Below are positions 33,100 to 43,679 of a stretch of DNA of 64,000 bases, piece after piece. Numbering within the stretch: position 1 is the first letter of the stretch; each line of letters opens with the position of its first letter. The position numbers were made by a program, and so were the translations under genes. The stretch comes from Planctomycetota bacterium (lineage in GTDB: Bacteria; Planctomycetota; GCA-002687715; DRQF01): NCBI GenBank assembly GCA_020639295.1, contig JACKGY010000005.1, forward strand, positions 124,001 through 188,000. The letters run 5' to 3'. A model generated the notes under the pieces. That model made no database searches and was not told the origin of the DNA. It worked only from the letters and a program-made list of their open reading frames with translations.

Positions 33100-34409
33100 C
33101 AGGCGCCTCCTCCGAACGCCGGCTGGCGAGCGAGCTGGACCTCGGCCTGGAGGTCGAGGCAGTCCTGCCAGAGCCGGTGCCAGCTCTCCTCGTCGAGGCC
33201 GGGCTGACGCAGCGGCAGATGGACCTCGCGATTCCAGGCCGCCTCGCCGGTCGGCATCATGTCCTCGGCCAGGGCGAGCGCGTGCCAGGGATGGCCATGG
33301 GTCGGCGAGAAGGGCAGGAAGCGCAGGGCCTCGGGAGCGAGGGCGCGGACGAGCTCGATCTTGGCGCCGAGATCGGCCGCCGACTCCCGGGGCAGCCCGG
33401 CCGAGACCAGGAGGCCGACCTCGAAGCCGCGCCCGCGCGCGAGCTCGACCAGGGCCCGGACCCGATCCTCGGTCTGAGCGCCCGGCAGGACCGCGGCCGC
33501 GGAGCCGGTGATCGCGTCGAGCTCGCAGACGATGCGACGGACGAGACCCGGAGCGGTGCCGCGGACCAGGTCGAGATTGGCGGTCGAGGCCAGCATCCGC
33601 AGGCTCACCGGCCGGCCTTCGACCAGCTCGGGCAGCGCGGCCAGGACCTCGCCGTAGTGGCTGCCCGGGAAGCCGAACTCGCGATCGACGATCTCGAAGC
33701 CGCGCGCCCGCGGCCGGAGGGCCGCGGCCCGTTCCCGGAGGCGGTCGAGTGGCAGGAGCCGAGGCGCATGGCTGCTCGGCTGGTTGAAGGTCGTGAGCGC
33801 GACGTTGCCGGCGAGGCCGGAGGGGGCGCCGATCACGGTCTCCAGCGGCAGGGTTCCGGGCTCGCCGAAGAGCGAGCCGCCGATCGCCGCGGCGGAGAAG
33901 CCGGGCTCGAAGAGGTCGTAGGCCGGCAGCGGGGCCAGGGCCGGGTCGGCCGGCGGGGCCTCGGCGCCGAAACGCGCCTGCCCGGCGACGACCGCGATCA
34001 GACCGGGCCCGGGTTCCGCCTCGGCGCGGTCGAGGCCGGCGGCCACGAGCCCGGCGAGCCCGACCTCGGGATCGCCACGCAGGACGAAGCAGCGCGGCGC
34101 CATGCTGGTCACCGCGTCGGGGGCGGCCGAGGCGAGCGGGCCATGGAAGGCGAAGCGCAGCCCGGGAGCCGCCTCGCGAAGCTTGTCGACCACGTGGACG
34201 AGGGCCTCGCGGACCTCGCCGCTGACGCGGATCAGCACCAGCTCCGGCGCCGAGGCCACGAGGGCCTCGAGCAGGCTTTCCTGGCGCGAGCCGAAGTCGG
34301 CCGGCAGGCGGGTCACGGCGCAGCCCAGCGCCCGGGCCAGGCCGGCGAGGGCGGCGGTGCCCGGTTCGTAAAGGGTCGGGTCGACGATGTGGACGAAGGT
34401 CAGTCGCAT
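33099..34409 (-). CDS. B12-binding-radical-SAM-like protein lacking the cluster cysteines
   Basis: 436 residues with the layout of B12-binding-domain radical SAM proteins: an N-terminal Rossmann-like domain (1-125), the linker LPLPAYDLF-type sequence at 160-167, and a TIM-barrel-like domain from about 185. Where such enzymes have ET-RGCPxxCxFC, this one reads ETVIGAPSGLAGN (190-202), so the three cluster positions are Ala195, Leu199 and Asn202. No other Cys triplet exists. The following FEIVDREFGFPGSHYGEVL matches the barrel strand normally containing the FVDD motif. Likely a non-catalytic or repurposed homologue. First gene of the six-gene train; divergent from the gene at 34490. Confidence 0.68.
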   Translation of the reverse strand: MRLTFVHIVDPTLYEPGTAALAGLARALGCAVTRLPADFGSRQESLLEALVASAPELVLIRVSGEVREALVHVVDKLREAAPGLRFAFHGPLASAAPDAVTSMAPRCFVLRGDPEVGLAGLVAAGLDRAEAEPGPGLIAVVAGQARFGAEAPPADPALAPLPAYDLFEPGFSAAAIGGSLFGEPGTLPLETVIGAPSGLAGNVALTTFNQPSSHAPRLLPLDRLRERAAALRPRARGFEIVDREFGFPGSHYGEVLAALPELVEGRPVSLRMLASTANLDLVRGTAPGLVRRIVCELDAITGSAAAVLPGAQTEDRVRALVELARGRGFEVGLLVSAGLPRESAADLGAKIELVRALAPEALRFLPFSPTHGHPWHALALAEDMMPTGEAAWNREVHLPLRQPGLDEESWHRLWQDCLDLQAEVQLARQPAFGGGA

Positions 34410-34489
34410 GGGCTATCCCGGGTGGCCTGTTATCATGCGCCACCCATCACCGGGACGGTACCAAAGTTGCGCCGGGCGCGAAGGAGACG

Positions 34490-35674
34490 ATGAGCGAGTC
34501 GACGCCGGAGATCGAGACCCTGGCTCCGGCGCGTGACCGCGCCGCGACCTGGTTGCTCGCCGCCCTCCTCGTGGCCCTCGCCCTCCTCGCCCTTCCCGAA
34601 CGACTCCAGGTCGCCGAGGCCGATCTCCTGGTCCGGGTCCTCGACGGCGAGGTCGCGGCGCGGGCCGAGAAGGTCCAGCGGGTCTGGTCCTACATCGTCG
34701 GCACGATGGAGCGGCCCGCTCGGCTTCTGGGTCTTCTCTCGGCCGCGCTGACCCTCGTCCTCCTCCACGCCGCGAGCCGCGGTCTCGGCCGGGGCGGTCG
34801 CGTCGCCGCCCTGCTCGGGCTCGCGGCCTGCGTTCCCTTCTGGACCGGCGCCCTCCGGATCGGGGGCGAGGGCTGGTGGCTCCCCGCCGGCGCCCTGCCG
34901 CTGGCGCTGCTCCGCGCGGCGCGCTGGCACCCGGCCTGGGCCAGCCTGGGCGGCGGCCTGGCGGCGGGGCTTCTGCCCTTCTGGCTCGGCGGCGACGGCC
35001 CGCGGCTCGCGGAATTCGGGCTCTTCGTCCCGGACCTCGGCCTGCCTGGCCCGACCTGGCTGCCGGCGGCGCTCCTGGCCGCGGCCGGGCTGATCCTGGT
35101 CGTCCTCGCCGGCCGGCGCGGCAGCCTGCCCCTGGTGACGCTCGCCCTCGCCTCCGGTCCGGCCCTGGTGGCGGCCCGGGCCGAGCTGGAAGCCGGCGCG
35201 CTTCGACCCGCGCTCCTGGCGGTCGCCCCGGCGCTCGGGCTCGCCCTGGGTCACGCCGTCGCCGGCGGCGGCCGTCGCCGCGCCCAGCTGCTGATCCTCC
35301 TCCTGCTGGCGGCCGCCGCCATCACGGTTTCGGCGCGGGAACGCTGGCCCCGGGCGCGGCTCGACCGCGACCGTCTCGACCAGGCCGCGACCCTCCTGCC
35401 GGAGGCGGGTTGGCTGGTCCTGGCCGGGGACCGGGCACCGGTCCTGCGCTACTACGAGAAGGTGGGCCATCGGACCGCGGCGCGGTCCTTCCTCGCCCGC
35501 GACCAGGATGAGGCCGGCCGGATCCTCGACCAGGCCCTGCTCGACCAGCCCCCGGTCATCCTGCTGGTCGACGGCGCTCCGGAACTGGCGGACCGGCTGG
35601 CGCCGCGCTACCGGCCGCTCGCGCAACCCGGACTCGGCCCCGGTCTCGTCCTCCTCGGCTTCGCCCGGCGCTGA
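34490..35674 (+). CDS. Multi-spanning membrane protein, GT-C-like layout, unrecognised
   Basis: 394-residue protein with about nine hydrophobic segments over residues 20-285 and a soluble C-terminal domain of about 105 residues (from LLPEAGWLVLAGDRAPVLRY). That layout, ending in a small alpha/beta domain, recalls GT-C mannosyltransferase-like and DUF2723 proteins, but the N-terminal acidic catalytic loop expected of them was not found. AAGGAG directly precedes the ATG. Divergent from the radical-SAM-like gene, 80 bases apart. It could be a degenerate lipid-linked sugar transferase. Confidence 0.72.
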   Translation: MSESTPEIETLAPARDRAATWLLAALLVALALLALPERLQVAEADLLVRVLDGEVAARAEKVQRVWSYIVGTMERPARLLGLLSAALTLVLLHAASRGLGRGGRVAALLGLAACVPFWTGALRIGGEGWWLPAGALPLALLRAARWHPAWASLGGGLAAGLLPFWLGGDGPRLAEFGLFVPDLGLPGPTWLPAALLAAAGLILVVLAGRRGSLPLVTLALASGPALVAARAELEAGALRPALLAVAPALGLALGHAVAGGGRRRAQLLILLLLAAAAITVSARERWPRARLDRDRLDQAATLLPEAGWLVLAGDRAPVLRYYEKVGHRTAARSFLARDQDEAGRILDQALLDQPPVILLVDGAPELADRLAPRYRPLAQPGLGPGLVLLGFARR

Positions 35675-35683
35675 ATCCCCGGC

Positions 35684-36616
35684 TCAGCGGATCAGGACGT
35701 TGCCCAGGGCGCGCAGGACCTGGCTGGCGTGGGCCACGAACTCGCGGTTGCTCTCGAGGTTGCGCCGGATGCGCCGCAGCTCGCGCAGGGCGACGTAGAT
35801 CATCGCCATCTTGACCACGAAGCTGCCCAGGACGTGGTAGTGCTTGCGGTAGAAGTGCAGGCGGTTTTTGTGCCACTCGAAGGGGAAGGTCGGGAAGCGC
35901 CCGGTGCTCTGACCGAGGTGGTGGAGGACCGAGGTACCCTCGTGCAGGTACCAGATCCGCCAGCCGGCGCGGCGGATGCGCAGGCACCAGTCGACGTCGT
36001 TGAAGAACAGCCAGAGCATGCGATCCATCGGCCCCACCGCCTCGTAGACCGCGCGCTTCACCATCAGGCAGGTGCCGGGCGGCTGGTCGACGATTGCGTC
36101 GTGGTCGTGGCTCCAGTCCTGGTACTTGTAGCGGTCGAGGATGCGATCGGCGAGCCCGAGATCCTCGAGCGCCGTGTCGTAGGCCAGGGCGACCCGGAGG
36201 TCGGGAAAGCGCATGCAGGCGCGCTGGATCGAGCCGTCCGGGTTGACCAGGCGCGGCGCCACCGCCCCCACCTCGGGATGCTCGTCCAGGAAGCCGAGCA
36301 GGCGCTCGAAGGTGCCGGGCCGGACCTCCGTGTCGCTGCCCAGGAGGCAGATGCTCCGGCCGGTGGCCAGGGCCAGACCCTGGTTGACGCCGCGGGCGTA
36401 GCCCTGGTTGACGTCGTTGCGATAGAGCCGGACCTCGGGGAACTCGGCCCGGATCATCGCCAGCGAATCGTCGCCCGAGGCGTTGTCGATGACGATGACC
36501 TCGAGCCGGAGCGGTGAGCCCTCGGCGCAGATCCGGAGCGCGCCGAGACAGGCCCGGGTGAGCTCCATCGTGTTCCAGGAGAGCACGACGACCGAGATGT
36601 CGGGCACTGGGTCCAT
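35684..36616 (-). CDS. GT2 family glycosyltransferase, rhamnosyltransferase-like
   Basis: 310-residue GT-A enzyme: ISVVVLSWNTMELTRACL, VIVIDNASGDDS, CLLGSDTEVRPG as the metal site, and WLFFNDVDWCLRIRRAGW with the catalytic ND-VD signature typical of WbbL-like rhamnosyltransferases. C-terminal basic and hydrophobic segment (FVVKMAMIYVALRELRRIRR) suggests membrane association. I chose ATG 36616; ATG 36628 is equally in frame. Convergent with the membrane protein at 35674, nine bases apart. Confidence 0.9.
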   Translation of the reverse strand: MDPVPDISVVVLSWNTMELTRACLGALRICAEGSPLRLEVIVIDNASGDDSLAMIRAEFPEVRLYRNDVNQGYARGVNQGLALATGRSICLLGSDTEVRPGTFERLLGFLDEHPEVGAVAPRLVNPDGSIQRACMRFPDLRVALAYDTALEDLGLADRILDRYKYQDWSHDHDAIVDQPPGTCLMVKRAVYEAVGPMDRMLWLFFNDVDWCLRIRRAGWRIWYLHEGTSVLHHLGQSTGRFPTFPFEWHKNRLHFYRKHYHVLGSFVVKMAMIYVALRELRRIRRNLESNREFVAHASQVLRALGNVLIR

Positions 36617-36720
36617 CGTCCATCCCATCGGCCGGCGACGGCCGCGACTGTGGCAAAAGCCCTTCGTGGCCGCAAGCTCGGCCCGGGGTGGCAAATACGA
36701 CCGTGATTGGTTCAGAAATG

Positions 36721-36748
36721 TTGGCCCGGCGGCCGAAGTCAGGATAAT
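36721..36748 (+). promoter_or_regulatory. Predicted promoter of the radical SAM/SPASM gene
   Basis: TTGGCC (36721-36726) and GATAAT (36743-36748) are spaced by 16 bases, giving a start near 36755 and a leader of about 60 bases before the ATG at 36818. Confidence 0.5.
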
Positions 36749-36817
36749 GACGGCACTGGCGTGGCGGACCCTCGAGGGTCATGCTCCGCCGGTGGACGGC
36801 CCCGAGGGATGGAGCGC

Positions 36818-37753
36818 ATGGGCTACCTCGATCAGATCTACACCGAGGCGCACAAGGACCGCGACCACGGGGACTACCCCTTCAGCCTCGGCGTGGAGGT
36901 CACCAACCACTGCAACCTGCGTTGCCCCATGTGCCCGCGGGAGACGGCGGCGCGGGGCTTCGACAACATCGACCCCGAGCTGTTCAAGAAGATCGCCGAC
37001 GAGACCGCCGGACGCGACCGGGTGCTCTTTCTGCCCTCCGGCATGGGCGAGAGCTTCATCAACCCGCGCTTCCGTGAACTGCTGGCCTACAGCCGCGACG
37101 CCGGGGTCAAGCTGACCATGCTGGTGACCAACGGCACCTACCTGAACGAGAAGAACATCCACGCCCTGATCGACGCCCAGGTCACCTTCGTCAACATCAG
37201 CCTCGACGGCACGGTGAAGGAGGTCTACGAGAAGATCCGGGTCAACGCCGACTTCGACCAGGTCATCGCCAACGTCAAGAACTTCTTCCGCATCCGCAAG
37301 GAGCGCGGCTCGACCCTGCCCTACATCATCCTGCGGATGATCAAGATGGACGAGACCGCGGACGACGTCGACGCCTTCCAGGACTACTGGGAGCCCTTCC
37401 TGGAGGAGCACGACGAGGTCGCCTTCTCCGCCTACCAGACCTGGAACAACAGCGTCGAGGACCGGCGCGTCGGCGAGCCCCAGGGCCTGGCCGAGGCGGC
37501 CGAGATCGAACGCCGCGAGGGCAAGCTGCCGCCCTGCCGGATGATCTACAAGACCATGCAGGTCTACCACGACGGCTCGACCTCGCTCTGCTGCTACGAC
37601 TACGACTGCACCATGAACATCGGCAATGCGAAGGAACGGAGCATCGCCGAACTCTGGGTCGGGGAGAAGGCGCAGCACTATCGCCGTCTCCACGAGGAAG
37701 GCCGCATGGACGAGATCCCGATCTGCCGCGGCTGCCAGGAGTACATCCCCTGA
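36818..37753 (+). CDS. Radical SAM protein with SPASM-like C-terminus
   Basis: 311-residue radical SAM enzyme. The cluster motif CNLRCPMC (Cys32, Cys36, Cys39) follows the first strand; LDGT at the SAM-binding region is present. The C-terminus has a SPASM/twitch-like Cys set: PPCRMIYKTMQVYHDGSTSL, CCYDYDC and ICRGCQEY. Such proteins often modify sugars, peptides or surface molecules. The start was set at ATG 36818 with GAGGG nine bases upstream; ATG 36809 is also possible. Alone on the plus strand between a GT2 gene and repeat-rich DNA, so a role in modifying the local glycan is plausible but unproven. Confidence 0.9.
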   Translation: MGYLDQIYTEAHKDRDHGDYPFSLGVEVTNHCNLRCPMCPRETAARGFDNIDPELFKKIADETAGRDRVLFLPSGMGESFINPRFRELLAYSRDAGVKLTMLVTNGTYLNEKNIHALIDAQVTFVNISLDGTVKEVYEKIRVNADFDQVIANVKNFFRIRKERGSTLPYIILRMIKMDETADDVDAFQDYWEPFLEEHDEVAFSAYQTWNNSVEDRRVGEPQGLAEAAEIERREGKLPPCRMIYKTMQVYHDGSTSLCCYDYDCTMNIGNAKERSIAELWVGEKAQHYRRLHEEGRMDEIPICRGCQEYIP

Positions 37754-37805
37754 GCACCCGGACCGCGCAGCAGCCTTTGCATGTCCGCAGCGCGACGACT
37801 CGACG

Positions 37806-37853
37806 GCGAGGAATTCTAGGCCAGCCAGCGGCTGGCGCTCCGGAGCGCCGGCT
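37806..37853 (+). repeat. REP-like palindromic repeat, copy 1
   Basis: 48 bases reading GCGAGGAATTCTAGGCC then CCAGCCAGCGGCTGG (6-bp arms, 3-base loop) and the perfect palindrome GCGCTCCGGAGCGC. A further inverted repeat, GCCGGCTG-CC-CAGCCGGC, runs on to 37864. Repeated 113 bases downstream and again at 42531-43093. Confidence 0.8.
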
Positions 37854-37918
37854 GCCCAGCCGGCCTCACTACCGATCGCCGAAGAGAAGTCGAGAGCGCG
37901 ATCCGGCGATGCATCCGG

Positions 37919-37966
37919 GCGAGGAATTCTAGGCTAGCCAGCGGCTGGCGCTCCGGAGCGCCAGCT
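37919..37966 (+). repeat. REP-like palindromic repeat, copy 2
   Basis: Same 48 bases as 37806-37853 with two substitutions, including the CCGGAG palindrome and the shared GGAATTCTAGG lead. It lacks the following GCCGGCTG inverted repeat. Confidence 0.8.
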
Positions 37967-38320
37967 ACGCATCCCCTCTCCGGTCGGACCGCGTGGCGCC
38001 AGCCGCGCATCTCCTCCTTTCCGCGCCGAGCATCCCGCCAGGACGACCCTCGCTCGTCCGCGGCTCCTCCCCTGCCAGACTGGAAGCACGAGGTGCCAAT
38101 TCGGCAGCCGGCGACCGGTTCCCGCACGCCTTCATCGATCGTCCCGAGGCGGCTCCGCCCACCGCGCTGAAGTCGTTCTGCGACCGGATGATGCGAGCGT
38201 CGACCGGGGCCGCGGGACCGCGGCCGATCGCGGCTTTGGCCCGGCATTCGCTTTTCTCCCTCCCGGTACAGGTCGGGACGGTGCGCGCGAGGGCGCCGGA
38301 CCGGGAAAGGACGATGCGTC
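37967..38320. other. Region upstream of clpB
   Basis: 354 bases with no recognised gene. A CIRCE-type inverted repeat (TTAGCACTC) was looked for and is absent; no clear heat-shock sigma-32 promoter was seen. AGGA nine bases before the clpB ATG is the only signal recognised. Confidence 0.5.
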
Positions 38321-40960
<2,640 letters not shown>

Positions 40961-40974
40961 CCCGCTGCCCTATC

Positions 40975-41018
40975 GACGAGGAGGGCCGGCGGCACCGAGG
41001 CCGTCGGCCCTCCTCGTC
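40975..41018 (+). terminator. Hairpin terminator after clpB
   Basis: GACGAGGAGGGCCG (40975-40988) pairs perfectly with CGGCCCTCCTCGTC (41005-41018), 14 bases after the clpB stop. The loop can pair further (CGGC/GCCG). There is no T tract, as is common in high-GC genomes. Confidence 0.65.
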
Positions 41019-41170
41019 CACGATCGACCCGGCCGTCCCGTTTCGAGCCGATCACCGGCGACGAACCAGGCGCGACCGCCGAATTCGAAACTCCGTCAAC
41101 GAAGGGGAGCTCGGCGGCCGAGAGACGGTTAGCGGACCGACTCCGGTCCGACCAGGCGCTGGAGTTCGTC

Positions 41171-42467
41171 ATGGATCATCGAAGCCCGAGCGCGCGGTGG
41201 CGCATGATGACGTTCCTGGTCGCGGCCCTCCTCGGCGCCGTCGACCTCCGGGCCCAGGACGACTCCGCCGATGGCCTCGACCATGCGGTCCTGGCCCTGG
41301 CCAGGGCACCGATGCTCGCCTCGCCCCAGGAGGTCCTGGAGGATCCGGCCACTCCCTCGTGGTCGGAGGGTGAACACCTCCTCGGCGACTGGGCTGGCCT
41401 GCGCCCGGCGCTGGAGGAGGTCGGCATCGCCTTCGATCTGGTCTACACCTTCGACCTGGTGACGCCGATCGCGGGCGGCATCCGCAAGCGGGCCACGCCC
41501 CTCGGCTGGGCCGACCTCGGCGTCGGTTTCGACCTCGAGACGATCATCGGCCTCGAGGGCGGCAGCCTCTTCGCCGGCCTGATGGCCCAACACGGCCGGA
41601 GCCCGTCGATCGACACCCTCGACTTCCAGCTCCTCTCCAACATCGACGTCGACGACACCGTCGTCCTCTACGAGCTCTGGTACGAGCAGGTCCTGTTCGA
41701 GGGCCTGTTCCGGTTCAAGATCGGCAAGGTCGACTTCAACACCGAGTTCGCCTACCTCGATGCAGCCGGCGCGGTAATGAATGCCTCGGCCTCGTTCTCA
41801 CCGACGATCGCCCTCGGACCGAGCACGCCGGACTCGGCCATGAGCGTGAACCTGTTCCTACGCCCGCTCGACTGGCTGCAGATCGGCTTCGGGCTCTACG
41901 AGGCCGACCCCGGCGGGCTGGTGCCCGGCACCCGCACGCTCGACGCGCAGTTCCACGAGCTCTTCCTGATCGGCGAGATCGCGTTCGACTGGGAGATCGC
42001 CTGGGGACCGGGCCGCGCCGGCCTCGGCGGCTGGCATCACGGCGGGGACTTCGGCACCTGGTCGGGTGGGCGCCGGGAGGGCACGAGCGGCCTGCAGATC
42101 ACCTTCGAGCAGACGCTCTGGCGTGAGCGTCCCGAACCCGGGCGACGAGCAGGCGCTGGTCTTCTTCTTCCAGTACGGCCACGCCGAGGCCGAGGTCATG
42201 GAGGTGGAGCACCACCTCGCCTTCGGTCTCGACTGGGTCGGCCTCTTCCCCGGGCGGGACGCCGACCGCACCGGCTTCTACTGCAGCTTCGTCGACCTGG
42301 TCGAGAAGGCGGGCTACACCGAGGACGAGATCGCCCTCGAGCTCTATCACCGCTTCCAGATCACGCCCTTCTTCGCCCTCCAGCCCGATCTCCAGTACGT
42401 GATCGACGCCGGCGGCGCCAGCGAGGACGCCGTCGCCGCCAGCCTCAGGCTCGAGATCGTCTTCTGA
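41171..42467 (+). pseudogene. OprB-type carbohydrate porin, frameshifted
   Basis: Outer-membrane beta-barrel porin of the OprB family, read in two frames. Frame 1 from ATG 41171 (GGAG six bases upstream) gives a signal peptide ending in VDLRAQD, the family hallmark HLLGDWAGLRPALEEVGI, and a barrel down to LQITFEQTLWR (42123). The family-like sequence then resumes in a different frame as VSVPNPGDEQALVFFFQYGH and ends LRLEIVF at 42467, a typical C-terminal barrel strand with terminal Phe. So a small indel lies at about 42118-42130. Without it the protein would be about 430 residues. It may be a true inactivation or an assembly error; no homopolymer is there. Confidence 0.82.
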
Positions 42468-42530
42468 CCAAGCCCCTCCGCTCCGGACATCCCCGCGCTC
42501 GCGGCGCTTCCCGCGCCGAAACCAAACCGA

Positions 42531-42745
42531 CCAGCGGCTGGCGCTCCGAGCGGTCGGCTCTCCGAGCGGACCGCGCAGCGCCGGCTGCGCCTCGACCGCC
42601 CGCACAGCGCTCCGGAGCGCCGGCTGCCCAGCCGGCAGGATCGCCGGCCGCTGGCCGGCGAGTTCGTCATCGCGACCAAGGCGACGAGGACTCCGACGAC
42701 GAGATCGTCGAGGCGAGACCGCGAGCAACGGACGAGTTCGACTAG
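42531..42745. repeat. Tandem long repeat, unit A (215 bp)
   Basis: First unit of a tandem array. Contains CCAGCGGCTGG, CGCTCCGGAGCG, GCCGGCTG-CC-CAGCCGGC and TCGCCGGCC-GCT-GGCCGGCGA palindromes, then a conserved unique-looking tail (TTCGTCATCGCGACCAAGG) ending GTTCGACTAG. Confidence 0.8.
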
Positions 42746-43000
42746 GCCAGCCAGCGGCTGGCGCTCCGAGCGGTCGGCTCTCCGAGCGGTCGGCTCTCCG
42801 AGCGGCTGGCTCTCCGACCGGACCGCGCAGCGCCTGCTGCGCCTCGACCGCCCGCACAGCGCTCCGGAGCGCCGACTGCCCAGCCGGCAGGATCGCCGGC
42901 CGCTGGCCGGCGAGTTCGTCATCGCGACCAAGGCGACGAGGACTCCCACGACGACGAGATCGTCGAAGCGAGACCGCGAGCAACGGGCGAGTTCGACTAG
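42746..43000. repeat. Tandem long repeat, unit B (255 bp)
   Basis: Nearly the same as unit A but with extra copies of a 15-base GAGCGGTCGGCTCTCC unit near its left end, so the array has grown by short internal duplications. It ends with the same GTTCGACTAG. Confidence 0.8.
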
Positions 43001-43093
43001 GCCAGCCAGCGGCTGGCGCTCCGAGCGGCTGGCGCTCCGGAGCGCCGGCTGCCCAGCCGGCAGGATCGCCGGCCGCTGGCCGGCGAGTTCGTC
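43001..43093. repeat. Tandem long repeat, unit C (truncated, 93 bp)
   Basis: Third unit lacking the central part and the tail; it stops after GCGAGTTCGTC, next to the end of the lipoprotein gene at 43107. Contains the same four palindromes as units A and B. Confidence 0.75.
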
Positions 43094-43106
43094 GACGGAC
43101 TGATCG

Positions 43107-43511
43107 TCAATGATCGGGGTGCGTGGCGACCACCGACAGCTCGACCCGTTCGAAACCCTGGGCCGGCACCGGGAGCTCGAAGCTGGCGTTGCGGGCCGGA
43201 TCGATGGCGCGACTGCCGGCGCGCGCCCGGAGTCGGGCATGTGAAGTGGCCACCATCTCGCCACGTGCGTCGTAGTAGCGGGCCTCGACGTAAGGACGGA
43301 TCGGCTCCTGGGCTCCGGCCGAGGTCACCTGCCCGACCAGGACCTCGCGTTCCTGGTCCACCGCGACCTCGGTCAATCGACTGCCGCGTGCGTCCCGGAA
43401 GGTGACCTGTTCGACCTTCTGGAAGCGGTCCTCATCCTTCGGCCGACTGCTGCAGGCGGCCAGGAGACAGATCGAGAGCAGGGCGATTACACCGGGTCGG
43501 ATGGCGAACAT
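43107..43511 (-). CDS. Small lipoprotein, DUF1425-like
   Basis: 134-residue lipoprotein. Start ATG 43511 has GAGG eight bases upstream and yields a short signal with lipobox LLAAC-SS (FAIRPGVIALLSICLLAAC). The mature part is a single beta-rich domain (QVTSAGAQEPIRPYVEARYY, DARGEMVATSHARLRARAG, FELPVPAQGFERVELSVVA) that recalls YcfL/DUF1425 or FxLYD-type sandwich domains, without certainty. Divergent from the MCP gene; its 3' end abuts the tandem repeat array. Confidence 0.75.
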   Translation of the reverse strand: MFAIRPGVIALLSICLLAACSSRPKDEDRFQKVEQVTFRDARGSRLTEVAVDQEREVLVGQVTSAGAQEPIRPYVEARYYDARGEMVATSHARLRARAGSRAIDPARNASFELPVPAQGFERVELSVVATHPDH

Positions 43512-43679
43512 GCAGGAAACCTCGTAGGCGCGGAATCGGTCGTCCGTGGCCATTGAAGGGCTTCCAGGGGCCCAAGTCAAAAGGCCTTCAAGTCAGCCCA
43601 AGTGAATATTCGATCATGCTCTGGATCGACGGCACACCATGCCCAGCCCCCCCGGCTGCAGCATCCGAGAGGAACATCC

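Noticed and set aside
36784..37693. Minus-strand frame opposite the radical SAM gene
   Set aside because: Antisense shadow with Val/Asp/Leu-rich translation; the plus strand has the CxxxCxxC motif, SPASM cysteines and a promoter.
37967..38320. CIRCE or sigma-32 control of clpB
   Set aside because: Neither the TTAGCACTC inverted repeat nor a convincing heat-shock promoter was found.
42099..43264. Minus-strand frames across the tandem repeat array
   Set aside because: They only translate the palindromic repeats (ELAGQRPAILPAGQ-type strings) and run into the porin; no sign of a protein gene.
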